Source of the DNA: Leptospira stimsonii
Lineage (GTDB): Bacteria > Spirochaetota > Leptospiria > Leptospirales > Leptospiraceae
Length of the DNA stretch: 64,000 nucleotides
Reading direction: 5' to 3'
Assembly (NCBI RefSeq): GCF_003545885.1
Contig: NZ_QHCT01000002.1
Coordinates: 318,501 to 382,500 of the forward strand
Shown: piece after piece, positions 24,377 to 36,900 of the stretch
Layout of the letters: each line of letters opens with the position of its first letter
How positions within the stretch are numbered: the stretch's first letter is position 1
Translations under genes and position numbers: made by a program
Notes under the pieces: model-generated
Told to the model about the DNA's origin: nothing
The model's database searches: none
The model's input: only the letters and a program-made list of their open reading frames with translations

Positions 24377-25858
24377 TTACTTATGAATCACGATCACTTT
24401 CATTCCGTAGAACAGTCGATCGTTTCGTTCAAAGTTCTTCGTATGAAATAGAGAATCGACTTCTTGCGAATCAAGATATTTCCAAGAGGTTTCTAAGATC
24501 ACGAGATTTTTTTTCTTCGGATCCTTGATAAAAAGTTCCGCCTCTTCTCTATTATAGATTTTCGGAGTAATTCCTGTAATGCCTGCAGTCTTTAGAAAAT
24601 ATTCCATATTGTACGAATGAGAAGAACAGAGAAGTGTGTATTCTTCCGGATGATCCTTGATCTCCGAAAGAATGTATTGAGAACTTTCTCTCCACTGCTC
24701 CTTATACGGTTTGTAATAATAGCGCGTGAAATAAAAAAGAGAAACCAAGGAAATAAGAATCAGGATCGATTCCAGACGTTTTCCTTTATAAATCGGAAAC
24801 AGAGAAAAGCCGGTCGCGATCAAAAAATACAATACGGGCGCCGTGACCAAAAGATTTCTCGCGGTAATCAAAGGTTGAATGGAGGAAAGAATTCCGAGTA
24901 CGATTGAAAAAATCGTTAGGACGAGGACAAGAAGAATTACCGATTTCTTATGTTCGGAATCTAAACTCACCGAATGAGCATCACCATTCTTCCTGGGGAA
25001 AGAAAGGGATGCAAAACCGACGAATAATGCCAAAGAAGCGACGATTCCCGGAATGAACTTTTTAAAAATTCCGGAGTGAAAGATCAAATCGAAGAAGACC
25101 ACAAACGCGGTCAAACCCGCTTCCGGGATCCAAGAGGCGATCCCGATTTTATCCGAGTTGAACAGAAGATACAAAGCCGGGAGAAACAAAATCCCGAAGA
25201 CGATTCCAAAAAGGAATTCAGTGATTGGAAATTTTCTGGTAAAAATCCAAGACGAAACGAACATTCCGAGAAAGACGGACGCAGACCAAATGAATCCGAA
25301 AAAATGTGTATAAGACGCAAGGAGAGAAACGGCCAAAACCACGAAAAGAATTTTGGTTCTACGTTTTTGTTCCGTTTCATAGACGAAACGCAGAACGAAC
25401 GTTAGTTGGATCGTACAAAACAACACGAGAAGACTGTAAGACCTGAGTTCCTGCGAATAATAGATGAGCCCGGTGGAAAGCGCGAGTAACGCGGCGACCG
25501 AAACCCGGATTCTACCACTCAATTTTTTTGGGACGAAAACATAGAATGCAAGCGGAACCAGAAGACCGCAGATCGCACTGAGCAATCTCCCGAAGAAAAC
25601 CGTCGGTGAAAAAGTCTGAAACCAAAAAAACAAAAGTGTCTGATATAACGGTGGATGCGGATCGTTCTTCATCCAATCCCAAAGTTTGATCAGAGAAGAT
25701 TCGGAAGAGGCCCGAATCGAAAAGAGCTCGTCTTCCCAGGGACTCTGAAGATCCAACTTAAAAAGACGAAAGAAGGCGCCTAACGCAAAGATAAAAAGAA
25801 AAACTCTAAGCTCGGAATTTCGTTTTACCTCTTCGAAAAAGCCCTTCAGACGAATCAT
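24377..25858 (-). CDS. GT-C / PMT-like membrane glycosyltransferase (GT39 type)
   Basis: A 493-aa polytopic protein with about eleven membrane segments. The first periplasmic loop has [14 protein letters not shown], followed by [12 protein letters not shown]. Both are typical of PMT/ArnT-type GT-C enzymes that use polyprenyl-phosphate sugars; the Glu-Asp pair is the probable catalytic site. A soluble C-terminal part follows the last segment. Only 4 nt separate it from the DprE1-like gene upstream, making it the prime candidate user of that pathway's product. Confidence 0.75.
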   Translation of the reverse strand: MIRLKGFFEEVKRNSELRVFLFIFALGAFFRLFKLDLQSPWEDELFSIRASSESSLIKLWDWMKNDPHPPLYQTLLFFWFQTFSPTVFFGRLLSAICGLLVPLAFYVFVPKKLSGRIRVSVAALLALSTGLIYYSQELRSYSLLVLFCTIQLTFVLRFVYETEQKRRTKILFVVLAVSLLASYTHFFGFIWSASVFLGMFVSSWIFTRKFPITEFLFGIVFGILFLPALYLLFNSDKIGIASWIPEAGLTAFVVFFDLIFHSGIFKKFIPGIVASLALFVGFASLSFPRKNGDAHSVSLDSEHKKSVILLVLVLTIFSIVLGILSSIQPLITARNLLVTAPVLYFLIATGFSLFPIYKGKRLESILILISLVSLFYFTRYYYKPYKEQWRESSQYILSEIKDHPEEYTLLCSSHSYNMEYFLKTAGITGITPKIYNREEAELFIKDPKKKNLVILETSWKYLDSQEVDSLFHTKNFERNDRLFYGMKVIVIHK

Positions 25859-25862
25859 CCGA

Positions 25863-27368
25863 TCACCAAATTCCCATAATTCTTCTGTAGAGATCGGTCT
25901 CGAGGATTCCTTTCGGATCGTATTTTTTCTTCAGCGCGTGAAACGTTTCCAGGTTCTTTTTTGGGAACGCTCTCTGCACGATCTCCGGCCGAAGTGTGCT
26001 GTCCTTTGCAAAGTAAAACTTACCGCCGAATTTCAAAACGGTTTCGTCTAACTCTCCCGCGAGTTCCCAGAGTTTCTTTTTGTTTCCGGAAGTCACAGGG
26101 AAATCCATCGCCATCGAATATCCGTCCAATGCGTGTGTGAGTAAAAAAGGATCGGGTTTGTGTTTTTTAAATACGGCAAGCCAAGTGATGATTCCTCTTT
26201 TTTGACAGATTCTCAAAATTTCCGAGAACGCATCCACCGCATTCTCCTTTGGAATAAAACTCTGATATTGGATCATCGATCCGGGCTTATACATAAACTT
26301 CCAATTCGGAACGTAATCCAAAAGAAAAGCGTATTCCGCGTGGCCTTGCATGTAAGGTTTGTTGTTCGTAAGATAACCCGAAATGAACTTCGCAAAGTTT
26401 ACAAGACGCATTCCCAAATTATTGGAGAATGGAAGCATAAAAATCCACATCCAGGATTTGGGAATGATCCCCAAAAACGTGCTTGGTAGATTCTGATTTT
26501 CTAATTTACAATTTTCGGGAAACTCCGGGTCTTCTCCCTTCTTCAAATGAACCGCTTTGTGAATCTGTCCTCTTCCCAGAGAACTTCCGGATGCAAACGC
26601 GTCCACCCAACCGACGAGATAATCCGAATTCTTATATTCCCTTTCGAAATAGTCGTACATATCTTGGAGATTTTTACTGACCACGGGCCAAACTTTCATC
26701 TTACCCGCGTAGATATGTTTTAACTGAATCGTGACGGTCAAAAAAGCGCCTAACATTCCAAAGCCGGAAATGGCTCCGAAGAATAGATCCTGATTCTTCT
26801 TTCGAGAACAGGTAAGAACCTTTCCGTCCGGAGTCATGAAGGTGAACTCTTGGACATGATCTCCGATCGGACCCACGGCAAAATTATTCTTTCCGTGAAT
26901 GTTCATCGAGAGAGCTCCGCCTAACGTAGGGAACATGGTCCCGCTTACGACCGGAGGCCAATATCCTTTTTCAATTCCGAATTCCCAGAGTTGTTTGATC
27001 GTTACACCGGATTCGGCTTTGAGAATTCCGGTCTTTGCGTTGAATTCTAAGATTCGATTGTATTTCGAAATATCGATCACGACACCCTTCGTGTTCGTCG
27101 CCGCGTCTCCGTAACTGCACCCGCCTCCGCGAAAGGTCAGCTTGAGTTTTTTCTCTTCCGCGTAAGCGAAGAGGTTTTTAAAATCGTCTTCCTTTTCCGG
27201 AAAAACAACCGGAGAGATCGAATGGTGATTCATTCCCCAGGCTTCTACTTTCGTCGCCTCCGGAAGATGAATGTCAACGAAAGACTTCTTTGTCTTCGTG
27301 GTCTTTGTGTTCGCCGTTTTGGAAGAAGCCGACTTTTTCTTAGGAGAAGATTTGGTTGCGGTTGCCAT
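25863..27368 (-). CDS. FAD-linked oxidase, DprE1-like (decaprenylphosphoryl-ribose oxidase)
   Basis: A 501-aa flavoprotein of the vanillyl-alcohol-oxidase fold. FAD contacts are visible: RGGGCSYGD (80-88), [13 protein letters not shown] and IHGKN (157-161). The C-terminal half resembles mycobacterial DprE1: [13 protein letters not shown], then [22 protein letters not shown] (Lys455, equivalent of catalytic Lys418) and KKYDPKGI. The N-terminal 40 residues are a Lys/Ser/Thr-rich extension. DprE1 oxidises polyprenyl-phosphoryl-ribose at C2, the first half of epimerisation to arabinose. The upstream gene is DprE2-like, which strongly supports this over generic lactone oxidase. Confidence 0.8.
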   Translation of the reverse strand: MATATKSSPKKKSASSKTANTKTTKTKKSFVDIHLPEATKVEAWGMNHHSISPVVFPEKEDDFKNLFAYAEEKKLKLTFRGGGCSYGDAATNTKGVVIDISKYNRILEFNAKTGILKAESGVTIKQLWEFGIEKGYWPPVVSGTMFPTLGGALSMNIHGKNNFAVGPIGDHVQEFTFMTPDGKVLTCSRKKNQDLFFGAISGFGMLGAFLTVTIQLKHIYAGKMKVWPVVSKNLQDMYDYFEREYKNSDYLVGWVDAFASGSSLGRGQIHKAVHLKKGEDPEFPENCKLENQNLPSTFLGIIPKSWMWIFMLPFSNNLGMRLVNFAKFISGYLTNNKPYMQGHAEYAFLLDYVPNWKFMYKPGSMIQYQSFIPKENAVDAFSEILRICQKRGIITWLAVFKKHKPDPFLLTHALDGYSMAMDFPVTSGNKKKLWELAGELDETVLKFGGKFYFAKDSTLRPEIVQRAFPKKNLETFHALKKKYDPKGILETDLYRRIMGIW

Positions 27369-27396
27369 AGTGTTTACCCTTTCAATCGATCCAGGT

Positions 27397-28137
27397 TTAG
27401 ATAGAAAGACGTTTGAAGATAAAAGATGGAATCATCCGTATGATCAAACCCACAAGCCCCCAACGTGCAGGAACGTAGATACATTCCTTTCCAGCGTCCG
27501 CCGCTTTGAGAATGATCGTCGCCGCTTCTTTTGCGGAGATCAACCAGAAGAGTCCTTTCAATCCCTGTGTCATCGCCGTATCGATAAAACCGGGTTTTAC
27601 TGTGAGCACTTGGATCCCCAAAACTCCGAGGCGATTGCGAAGCGCTTCGAGATAGGTATTCATTCCCGCTTTCGAAGTGTTGTAAACCGGGTTCCCTCTT
27701 CTTCCACGATCTCCGGCGATCGAAGAGATTCCGATGATTTTTCCGCTCTTTTGATTTTGGAAATAGAACGCCGCCGGATTCAACCAAGCGACACAACCGA
27801 GAAGATTTGTGTTTAACATCTCGATGTCTTTTGTAGTATCGAATTCTTCCGGTTTGATATCATACATGATTCCGGATGCGTAGTAGATCTCGTCGAGACC
27901 CTTCATGGATTTTACCGCTTTTTGAAACGCGGAGTCCACTTGATCAAAATTTGTAACGTCCTGTTTGATAATAAAGGCTTTTGTTTCCTTGGAAGTGTTG
28001 AAAGGAGCCGCGATGGATTTCAATTCCTTATCACGACGGGCGACCAGAGTCACCGTATGTCCTTGTTCCAAAAGAAGGATAGAGAGTTCTTTTCCGATTC
28101 CGCTCGATGCACCGACGACGATGATTTTTTTTGCCAT
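27397..28137 (-). CDS. Short-chain reductase, DprE2-like (keto-ribose reductase)
   Basis: A 246-aa SDR. The Rossmann motif GASSGIG is near the start and the catalytic block is [22 protein letters not shown] (Ser and Tyr-x3-Lys). The C-terminus, with a basic helix and [11 protein letters not shown] ending, resembles DprE2, which reduces the keto intermediate made by DprE1. The start at 28137 ([13 protein letters not shown]) is chosen because SDRs begin just before the Rossmann strand and ACGGAT lies 6 nt upstream; an in-frame TTG at 28173 would add 12 residues. 28 bp separate it from the DprE1-like gene, and it is first in the operon. Confidence 0.8.
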   Translation of the reverse strand: MAKKIIVVGASSGIGKELSILLLEQGHTVTLVARRDKELKSIAAPFNTSKETKAFIIKQDVTNFDQVDSAFQKAVKSMKGLDEIYYASGIMYDIKPEEFDTTKDIEMLNTNLLGCVAWLNPAAFYFQNQKSGKIIGISSIAGDRGRRGNPVYNTSKAGMNTYLEALRNRLGVLGIQVLTVKPGFIDTAMTQGLKGLFWLISAKEAATIILKAADAGKECIYVPARWGLVGLIIRMIPSFIFKRLSI

Positions 28138-28194
28138 ATTCATCCGTTCTACGGGAAGAAACGGAACTGACAAGTATGATTTAGAGTGGGAATT

Positions 28195-28965
<771 letters not shown>

Positions 28966-28997
28966 CTTGGGAAGAGAATGGAGGGACCGACCCGACG

Positions 28998-29030
<33 letters not shown>

Positions 29031-29046
29031 CGCGGTTGTTTTCAAC

Positions 29047-29405
29047 ATGGCAAAGAAACTCAATTTCGTGCAAGGATCAAAAAACTCGGAAATGCACAGT
29101 CTTTTTATGAACTTCGAAATCAAAAAACGCGGACTTCGCTTAGCACTATTTTTCACTCTGGCCAGTCTTACGTCCTTTCTCCTCGGAAACGCGGTCTTAC
29201 AATTTGTCCTTCTCGGACTCGGGATTCTTCTTTTTGGATTCACCTTTTTATTCCCCGAAGCCACCTATTCTTTTACAAGCTGGAGCTTAGAATTCATTCT
29301 AAATTTCTTGAGCGCCTTTGTAAAAGGAGGACTTTTGTTGTTCTACATTCTGATCTGGAAACCGGTTTTGTTCGTGATGGATCTCTTTCGCGGAGATAAG
29401 AATTC

Positions 29406-29409
<4 letters not shown>
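29047..29409 (+). CDS. Small integral membrane protein
   Basis: A protein of about 120 residues with three hydrophobic segments (roughly 40-60, 63-85, 95-112) and a short charged tail, family not recognised. Possible starts are ATG at 29047, 29092 or 29107; none has a good Shine-Dalgarno, so the N-terminus is uncertain. The stop overlaps the TTG start of the RNase H-like gene (TTGA), showing translational coupling. Confidence 0.6.
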
Positions 29410-29795
<386 letters not shown>

Positions 29796-29829
29796 AACGG
29801 ATCGGCTTTTCCCCGCAAACGTTTCGTTT

Positions 29830-30177
29830 TTGAGAAGAATCTGGATTCTCTTCTTCGTATTCGGACTTTATTGGGAATGTGGGAACTCCCTCAAAAACAA
29901 ACTTCTTTCTCTCCAAAAGGAAGAAAAGTTCGAAGAGATGCTTCTTCTCTGTCTTTCTGAAAAGGAAACCCCGGATACCAAAGAACTCTGCGCGCTTGCT
30001 TCAGAGAAAACCGCGCTTGGGATCGACAAAATCCTTTCCGAAAAAACGGAACTTCCCTTTAGCCAGATCACGGTGGATCCGGAATGGAAACAAAAGATCG
30101 ATCGGATCTTGGAGAACAATGCAACCCTTCGCGAACGATACGGAAATCTCTGGAAAAAAATGATTCAAAATGACTGA
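29830..30177 (+). CDS. Probable lipoprotein of unknown function
   Basis: Not recognised. With the TTG start at 29830 the product begins [16 protein letters not shown], a short signal peptide with a possible spirochaete lipobox and Cys near residue 17. The longer in-frame ATG at 29734 would overlap the RNase H gene by 62 bp and put a charged stretch ahead of the signal. The mature part (about 100 aa) is helical and charged, with a [14 protein letters not shown] cysteine pair. The end overlaps the cca start by 8 bp, so the genes are coupled. Confidence 0.55.
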   Translation: MRRIWILFFVFGLYWECGNSLKNKLLSLQKEEKFEEMLLLCLSEKETPDTKELCALASEKTALGIDKILSEKTELPFSQITVDPEWKQKIDRILENNATLRERYGNLWKKMIQND

Positions 30178-31468
30178 ACTGGATCCTTCCGTTTTGATCG
30201 GGAAAATCCCCGAACCCTTTCGTTCCGATATTCTTTCTCTGACACAAACGATCCGAAACGCAGGCGGAGAATGTTACGTCGTCGGAGGTTCCGTCCGAGA
30301 TTTAGTCCTCGACGTCAAACCGGAAGAATTCGATCTCACGACGTCTCTTTTGCCCGAACAGATTCTTTTTCTTTTCAAAAGAACCGTTCCGACCGGACTC
30401 AAACACGGAACCGTGACGGTTTTGTTTCACGATCGTGCCTACGAAATCACGACCTTTCGAAAAGACGCCGACTACGTGGATGGAAGAAGACCCGAAAGCG
30501 TAGAATTCGGAGTTTCCTTGAGTGAAGATTTGAAACGCAGAGACTTCACGATGAACGCGCTTGCGCTCGACTTGGAAAGAAAACTCCTCATCGACGAACA
30601 CGACGGGATCAAAGACATTCAAAACCAAATCATAAGAACGATCGGAGATCCGATCGGAAGATTTACAGAGGACGGACTCCGACCCATCCGCGCTCTCCGT
30701 TTTGTGAGTAGCCTCGGATTCTCCTTGGATCCTCATACGGCCGAAGCGATCCGCACTTGTAGAAACATCACGGCGAAGGTTTCGCGCGAACGAGTTCACG
30801 ACGAACTCAACAAAACACTCAAGAGCAAAGATCCGTTTCCCTCTCTCCAGCTTTTCAAAAAATTCCAAATCTTAGAATTGTTTACAAACGTTGCCCTCTA
30901 CCCAAACGAGAACGAACCCGCCGCGGAAAGAATGAAGGAGATTCCTACGTTTCCTTTGAGTCTTCGTTTAACATTTTTGCACGCCTGGTTGTTTGGCTCG
31001 TTTGCCGTGGGAACTCATTCGAAACAATTCTTGAAAGATCTTCGTTATTCCAATCACAACACAAAGGATTCGATTTTCTTTGCGGGAATTCTTTACGAGA
31101 TTCTTGCCTGGAAAGAAAAGAAGGAAATCTCGGACGCGGAAATCCGTAAAATTCTTCTTCATCCGACCTGTGTTCACGCAACCCGGGAGAATCTTTTGAT
31201 CGTCCTCGAACATATCCTCAAACTTTGTTTTGTGTATGAGCCTTCTCTTCGTTCGGTCTTGCATTCTTCTCGCGTTCTTGCTTTGGCGAAAGAGCCGCAA
31301 GCTTTACTCGTGACCGAACTCGCCGTTCGAGGGGAAGACATTCTCAAACACAGGCCCCAACTTCCTCCGAAAGAAATAGGAGGCATTCTTTCCAGTCTTC
31401 TGATTTATGTCTTGGAAAATCCTTTGGAAAATCGAAAAGAAATTCTTCTCCAAAGAATTCCTGTCTAA
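30170..31468 (+). CDS. cca: CCA tRNA nucleotidyltransferase / poly(A) polymerase family
   Basis: Adds CCA to tRNA 3' ends, or A tails if a PcnB-type enzyme. The class II nucleotidyltransferase domain has [20 protein letters not shown] (the second catalytic acid is in the DL/T position of DxD), then [12 protein letters not shown] (motif B), [11 protein letters not shown] (motif C/D) and the C-terminal helical part. 432 aa is typical of bacterial CCA-adding enzymes. The tRNA genes in this window lack encoded CCA, which fits an essential CCA-adding role. Confidence 0.88.
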   Translation: MTELDPSVLIGKIPEPFRSDILSLTQTIRNAGGECYVVGGSVRDLVLDVKPEEFDLTTSLLPEQILFLFKRTVPTGLKHGTVTVLFHDRAYEITTFRKDADYVDGRRPESVEFGVSLSEDLKRRDFTMNALALDLERKLLIDEHDGIKDIQNQIIRTIGDPIGRFTEDGLRPIRALRFVSSLGFSLDPHTAEAIRTCRNITAKVSRERVHDELNKTLKSKDPFPSLQLFKKFQILELFTNVALYPNENEPAAERMKEIPTFPLSLRLTFLHAWLFGSFAVGTHSKQFLKDLRYSNHNTKDSIFFAGILYEILAWKEKKEISDAEIRKILLHPTCVHATRENLLIVLEHILKLCFVYEPSLRSVLHSSRVLALAKEPQALLVTELAVRGEDILKHRPQLPPKEIGGILSSLLIYVLENPLENRKEILLQRIPV

Positions 31469-31613
31469 TCCCTTCTCCAAATTTGCATCTTTTTTAAGCA
31501 TTTGTCCCAATAAAAAGTCCCGTCATTCACCTTTATCTCAATTTATAAACACTCTAACCCTTTAGATCTAAAGAAATCTGCACTTTTTTCAGCTAAATTC
31601 CCTAATTTAAGCC

Positions 31614-31631
31614 TTGGCACGCATCTTGCAT
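31614..31631 (+). promoter_or_regulatory. Sigma-54 (RpoN) promoter
   Basis: TTGGCACG at 31614-31621, four bases (CATC is shared with the spacer), then TTGCAT at 31626-31631. GG (31616-31617) and GC (31628-31629) are 12 bases apart, the exact -24/-12 spacing of sigma-54 promoters (consensus TGGCACG-N4-TTGCW). The predicted transcript start is about 31641, leaving a short leader with two GGAG sites before the porin ATG. Confidence 0.9.
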
Positions 31632-31657
31632 AGAAAGGGCATAGGAGATTTAGGAGA

Positions 31658-33292
31658 ATGATGAGAATAAAAACATTAAGCCTCGTTGCTTCTGTCCTCT
31701 GCCTTGTAGGAACTTCCCAAGTCTTTGCCCAGACTGGGAAAAAACCTGCAACAGAAGCGGCAGTAGCACCCGCGCCGGCCAAAGCGGCCGAGCCAGAAGA
31801 TAAGAAATGGTATGATCAGGTTGAGTTTTCCGGGTTTGTTGACGTGTATTACATGTACAACCTGAACCCGAAACAAGGAAATGATATCGATTCTACTCGC
31901 GCATTCGAGACGAACAATAAGAACTTCGCAGTAAACGCGGCGGCTCTCACGGTCCAAAAGGCCGCAGAGAAAAGTTCCCCTTGGGGATTTCGTGTGGATT
32001 TTCAGAACGGTCTCAACAACCCGTATCAAGAAAACCCTTACACTCAGAATAACGCGACTTACAACTACAATATGCTAAAACAAGCATATATCAGTATGTA
32101 TTTTCCGGTTCTGAAAGGAATGACTTTGGACGTCGGTAAGATGGCTACACATATCGGTTACGAGGTTCTCGAATCCATGAGTAATCCGAACTACTCGATA
32201 GGGGCCATCTTCCAAAACACGATCCCTTTCATTCACACCGGTGCTCGCTTAACAACACAGTTTACGGATAAATGGGCTGGAACCTTTTATATCTACAACA
32301 GTGGAATCGGCACCGGCTACACTTCTCCGCAGACTGCTATCGGCGATCCTACAAAGAATGCGGCTTTCGCGTCTTCTAAGAACTTCCTCTTGGAAGGAGC
32401 GACCGAAAGAAAGGCAATTGGAACTCAAATCAAAGGAACTTTGATCGAGGATAAACTCACGATCACATGGAACACTTTGTATTCAAGTGACAACTCCGGC
32501 GCCCGCGTCGATCCCTTGAAAGCGGCTTTCGCAACGGAATTGGCAAACAACGGAGATCCTGCGCTTGGAAAATACAATGTTTCGAATCCGGAAAGAGCGA
32601 AATACAACAAGGACTATTGGTTTATGAACCATGCAATCCTTTCCATCACTCCTACGGACAAGATCACAATCGACTTGGATTACACTTGGAGCGAAAAATC
32701 GGGAAGTCTTGCGAACAATGGCTTGGATCAAAAACGTTACAATGTGGACGCTACCGGTTCTGAAGTTTTCAACAAGGATACTCTTTTCTACGGTCTGAAC
32801 AACAAAAGAGACGTAAAATCCACTTACAAAGCTTACGGAATTTGGGCGAAGTTTAAAATCAATGAAGCTTGGGGCGTAAACGTTCGCGCCGAGTACATTG
32901 ACGACAAACACAACAACGGAGCTTTGACTACGTTTAACCCTTTCATGGGCCCGAACACTTACGTAAGTGATTACAAAAAGGCGAACGATACGATCATTGC
33001 GGAATCCATTGCAACTGCGCTTGCGGCAGACCCGAATTTGGGAGCGTTTGCGATCAGCAAAGATCAAATTCTCCAAGCTATGAGCGACGATTACAAAGAT
33101 TACAGCGGAACCAGAAACGCGGGACAGTACAAAACTTTTACTGTAACTCCTGTGTGGAACTTTACCGAGAACCTCTTAATCAAATTGGATCTTCGTAGAG
33201 ACTGGGCGTCCGGTAAACAATTCGTTGATCAGAAAGGTGACAAACAAGATTACCAAAACGGTCTGACTTTAGGTATCGTTGCGAAGTTCTAA
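31658..33292 (+). CDS. Outer-membrane beta-barrel porin, OmpL-like (BBP2)
   Basis: A 544-aa exported protein. Signal peptide: [19 protein letters not shown], cleaved near VFA-QT, followed by an Ala/Pro-rich linker (residues 28-48). The barrel begins [18 protein letters not shown], the characteristic first strand of the porin-2 (BBP2) family, and continues with amphipathic strands to a terminal LGIVAKF ending in Phe. The solute is unknown. ATG at 31658 or 31661 are both possible behind AGGAG motifs. A sigma-54 promoter lies just upstream and an intrinsic terminator follows, so it is a stand-alone RpoN-regulated unit. Confidence 0.85.
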   Translation: MMRIKTLSLVASVLCLVGTSQVFAQTGKKPATEAAVAPAPAKAAEPEDKKWYDQVEFSGFVDVYYMYNLNPKQGNDIDSTRAFETNNKNFAVNAAALTVQKAAEKSSPWGFRVDFQNGLNNPYQENPYTQNNATYNYNMLKQAYISMYFPVLKGMTLDVGKMATHIGYEVLESMSNPNYSIGAIFQNTIPFIHTGARLTTQFTDKWAGTFYIYNSGIGTGYTSPQTAIGDPTKNAAFASSKNFLLEGATERKAIGTQIKGTLIEDKLTITWNTLYSSDNSGARVDPLKAAFATELANNGDPALGKYNVSNPERAKYNKDYWFMNHAILSITPTDKITIDLDYTWSEKSGSLANNGLDQKRYNVDATGSEVFNKDTLFYGLNNKRDVKSTYKAYGIWAKFKINEAWGVNVRAEYIDDKHNNGALTTFNPFMGPNTYVSDYKKANDTIIAESIATALAADPNLGAFAISKDQILQAMSDDYKDYSGTRNAGQYKTFTVTPVWNFTENLLIKLDLRRDWASGKQFVDQKGDKQDYQNGLTLGIVAKF

Positions 33293-33328
33293 AACTTAGA
33301 TTCACAATATCCTTAGTTTTGATGTATC

Positions 33329-33360
33329 AAAAGGCGCTCTTATCAGGAGCGCCTTTTTTA
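33329..33360 (+). terminator. Intrinsic terminator after the porin
   Basis: Stem AAAGGCGCTC / GAGCGCC-TTT with a short loop (TTATCAG region) and a run of T (33354-33359). It closes the porin transcript 37 nt after the stop. Confidence 0.9.
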
Positions 33361-33376
33361 AAAGAGAAAGAGCAGT

Positions 33377-33574
33377 ATGAAATTCAGTGAAATCTTACAA
33401 AAAGCAAACGTATCATGGAAAAACTCCGTTTCGACCAAAACGCTTTCTTTCGAAGAGCAAGCGCGGCGACGCTCCAAGAACGAAGGTTTGGATTCTTCCC
33501 TTCCTTTTACGGAAAATCTTTTGACGGAACAGCAACTTCTTTATATTTCCGAATACTATCTTGCGCTTCGCTAA
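33377..33574 (+). CDS. Small hypothetical protein
   Basis: A 65-aa protein that I do not recognise. It is hydrophilic with KFSEILQKANVSWKNS at the start and LLTEQQLLYISEYYLALR at the end, probably helical. The ATG has only weak AG-rich sequence upstream and lies directly after the porin terminator, so it needs its own promoter. Codon use looks like that of the neighbours. Confidence 0.5.
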   Translation: MKFSEILQKANVSWKNSVSTKTLSFEEQARRRSKNEGLDSSLPFTENLLTEQQLLYISEYYLALR

Positions 33575-33996
33575 GATCCGCCTTTTTTCTTTAAAGAAAA
33601 ATTTTTTTCTCTTCCATAAACTACGATTTTCCTTCTTTTCAAATCAACTGGATTCTTTCTTTGAATTTCAATGAAGGAGAGTGGCTTTGCATTCTTCTTT
33701 CGTTCGCATTTGCAAAATGAAATCTTCGATAAGAACGCACATCCCATTCCTTATCTTTTTTTGCTTCCGTGCAAATTTCGAAAACGGGAACTGAATCGAT
33801 GGACCACATTCTCACATTGGGTTTGTGATTTAGAATGATCTTTATGAAACGACGTTTCTGCGTTCAGCTCGGAAGAAAGGAGGAGAATCTCCTCCTTCTG
33901 ATGCGTAAACCGGAAAAAGGAATGGTTTCCAGTAGGATTCAATTCGGAATGTAAGTATTCGCTTCCTCTCACATTCGAATTGAATACACGGTCGTT
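33575..33996. other. Intergenic stretch with SD-like palindrome
   Basis: No gene is supported. A palindrome TTTTTCTTTAAAGAAAAA followed by T runs lies near 33590-33610 and may act as a terminator. A 9-bp perfect stem AAGGAGGAG-AAT-CTCCTCCTT lies at 33877-33897. A 36-codon frame at 33844-33954 runs through the palindrome but has no start signal. Confidence 0.4.
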
Positions 33997-36900
33997 CTAT
34001 TTCTTTTTCGGTTTCCTTGTCGCCGAGGCCTTCCCCTTCTGTTCCTTCGAAGCAGATGTTTTTTTGACCTTGCTTTTGGAGAGTTCCAATTCTTCTTCCT
34101 CGTATTCTTCCATCGAATATTGATCCAGATAAGAATACGGCTCCAAAGGTTCGCTGGTTTTCTTTGAAGCGCCGTATGTCTTTCTCTCTCCAACTAAGAT
34201 TAGATAGAGAGAAGGAAGAACGGTAAGAACCAATAGTAGCGCCGAAAACAACCCGCCCACGATCACGGTTGCCAACGGTCTTTGCACATCGGAACCGACG
34301 CCGGAAGCGAGGGTTGCAGGAATCAGACCAAGAAGCGCTAAGAGCATCGTCATGAGCATCGGTCGAAGCTGAATCACCGCCGCTTTTTTAACGGCTTCGC
34401 GAACGCTCAGGTCGTCGTCTTCCATCAATATGTGATTGGTCCTCGAGACGAAAAGAACCCCCGACATCGTCGCGATTCCGAATAAGGAAATAAATCCCAC
34501 ACCTCCGGAAACGTTGAAGTAATAACCTCGAAGCAGGAGCGCATAAATTCCGCCCACCAAAGAAAGAGGCAAACAAGCAAGCGCGACGTAGACATACTTA
34601 AAGTTTTTATAAAGTAGATAGAGCACGGCAAAGATGATCGCGATCGTAACTGGAATCACCATCATCAATCGAGTCCCAACTCGGGAGAGATTCTCGTATT
34701 GTCCTCCGTATCGAATCTCGTATCCGTCCGGAAGTTTGACTTTTTGTTTGACTCGTTTTTGCAACTCGGCGACAAAACCGCCCTGGTCTCTTCCCCGAAT
34801 GTTGGTTCGAACGGTGACGGTTCTTCTTCCTTCTTGACGAAAGATCATCGTCGGGCCTTCTTCTAAAGTAACCTGAGCGACTTCGGAAAGAGGAATCCGT
34901 TCCCCTTTTGGAGAAATGATCGGCATGTTTTCAATCGCTCTTTGAGAGGTTCGATAATCTTTTGAGAAGCGGACTACGATTCCAAACCGCGCCGGAGTTT
35001 TTGGAGGAATATCGGAAGGTCCTTCATAAAGAGTGTCGATTCTCTGCATCCCGATCGCGGCTTCGACCATCTGTTGAATATCGCTTACGTTGATTCCAAA
35101 ACGCGCCGCGGCTTCTCGGTCGATTCGAATCGTCAACTGAGAGCTGTCCGCTTCCTGTTCGATTCCGAATTCGCTCGCACCTTTCATGTCTTTTACGATA
35201 TCAAGAACCTCTTCTCCGATCTGTCGCATCACTTTCAAGTCATTCCCGGAAACGAAGACCGCGAGATCCGCGATCGTTCCCATGATCGCCTCGGAAAGGT
35301 TATCCATGATCGGTTGCGAAAAGCTAACCCGTGCACCGGGAAGACCCGCTTCCAAGTCATTTCTCATCCGAAGCAATAACTCTTGTTTGGTGATCTTTTC
35401 CTTCCAGTCGTCGTAATCTTTTAAACCGACGAGAACTTCCAATCGGTTCGGAGGAAGCGGATCCGTTCCGTCGTCGTTTCTTCCAAGCTGAGAAATGACT
35501 ACGTTGACTTGTTCATTCTTATAGATCATCTGTCTGATCTTCGGGATAAATTTTCTGGACTCCGGCAGGGAGATTCCAACAGGAAAGAAAATTCTAAGGT
35601 TAAAACCGCCTTCGTCCATCTCAGGTAAGAATTCGGTTCCCAGAGAAAGGCCTCCGACGACGAGTAACGTCCCAACCACAGAGAAACAAATCGTGACGAC
35701 CCGTTTCGAACGTTCGACGAGATATTCGATCAGTCTTTCGTATTTTTTCTCGACCCATTCGTAGATCGGGTTGTGCCATTCGATCGGACCGGGGTTCGCC
35801 GATTCGAAATAATTTCGATAAATATAGGACATCATCACCGGGATCGCGGTCATCGCAAAAATCAAAGCACCGAGAATCGCAAAGGAAATCGTAAACGCCA
35901 TCGGTTTAAAAAGACGTCCTTCGATTCTCTCAAAAGAAAAAATCGGGAGATACGCAAGTACGATGATCAAAATGGAGAATATGATCTCGGTTCCCACTTC
36001 CGAAGCCGCGTCCACGGTAAAACGGATGATTCCTTTCGTTTTATCCGAAGGGGAAGCGTCCCGATAACGACGCATGATATTCTCCACCATGATCACCGCA
36101 CCGTCCACGATAATTCCGAAGTCGATTGCGCCTAATGAAAGTAAGCTGGCCGGAATCCCTGTGAGATTCATCATCAAAAACGCGAACAACATCGCGAACG
36201 GAATCGTGGCAACGACTACCATCGACGCCTTAACACTTCCGATAAAAAAGATCAAAACCAAACTGACGACCACGACACCTTCGATCAAAGTTTTCCCGAT
36301 GGTGCGTAACGTATAGTTTACGAGATCGGTTCGGTCGTACGTAGTTCTCATCTGAACTCCGTCCGGAAGATAGTTCTCGTTGATCTCTTTGACTCGAGCT
36401 TTGATTCTTTCTCCCATAATATTCGGATCGCCCCATCTTCGAATCGCGACCAAACCTTGAACGGAAGAATCCACGTCGATCAGACCTTCTTGATCGTTTT
36501 GAACCGTATAACCGAGAACCCCGCTCGGAATCGGATGTGAAATTTCTACGGTTCCCAAATCACGAATGAAAACCGGAACCCCGTTGACCGTTTTTACTAC
36601 GATGTTTTCGATATGTTTCGGATCGCGAATCGCACCCAAAGAACGGATCGGAAAACCTTGTTCCCCTTGGAGGAGGAGATTTCCTCCCGTATTTAGGTTG
36701 TTTTCCTGAATCGCCTTGATCACGTCGTTGATCGTAAGTTTGTAACGAATCAACTTATCCGGAGTCGTTACGACGTGATATTGTTTCGGCAAACCGCCGA
36801 ATGTGACCACGTCTGCGATTCCCGGGATCTGCAACATCTTCGGCATGATTACCCAGTCTTGGATCGTCCGAAGTTCCATCGGTGTGTGGTTCGCGTTGGA

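Noticed and set aside
33844..33954. 36-codon frame with ATG
   Set aside because: It runs through a perfect palindrome, has no upstream ribosome-binding site and resembles nothing.
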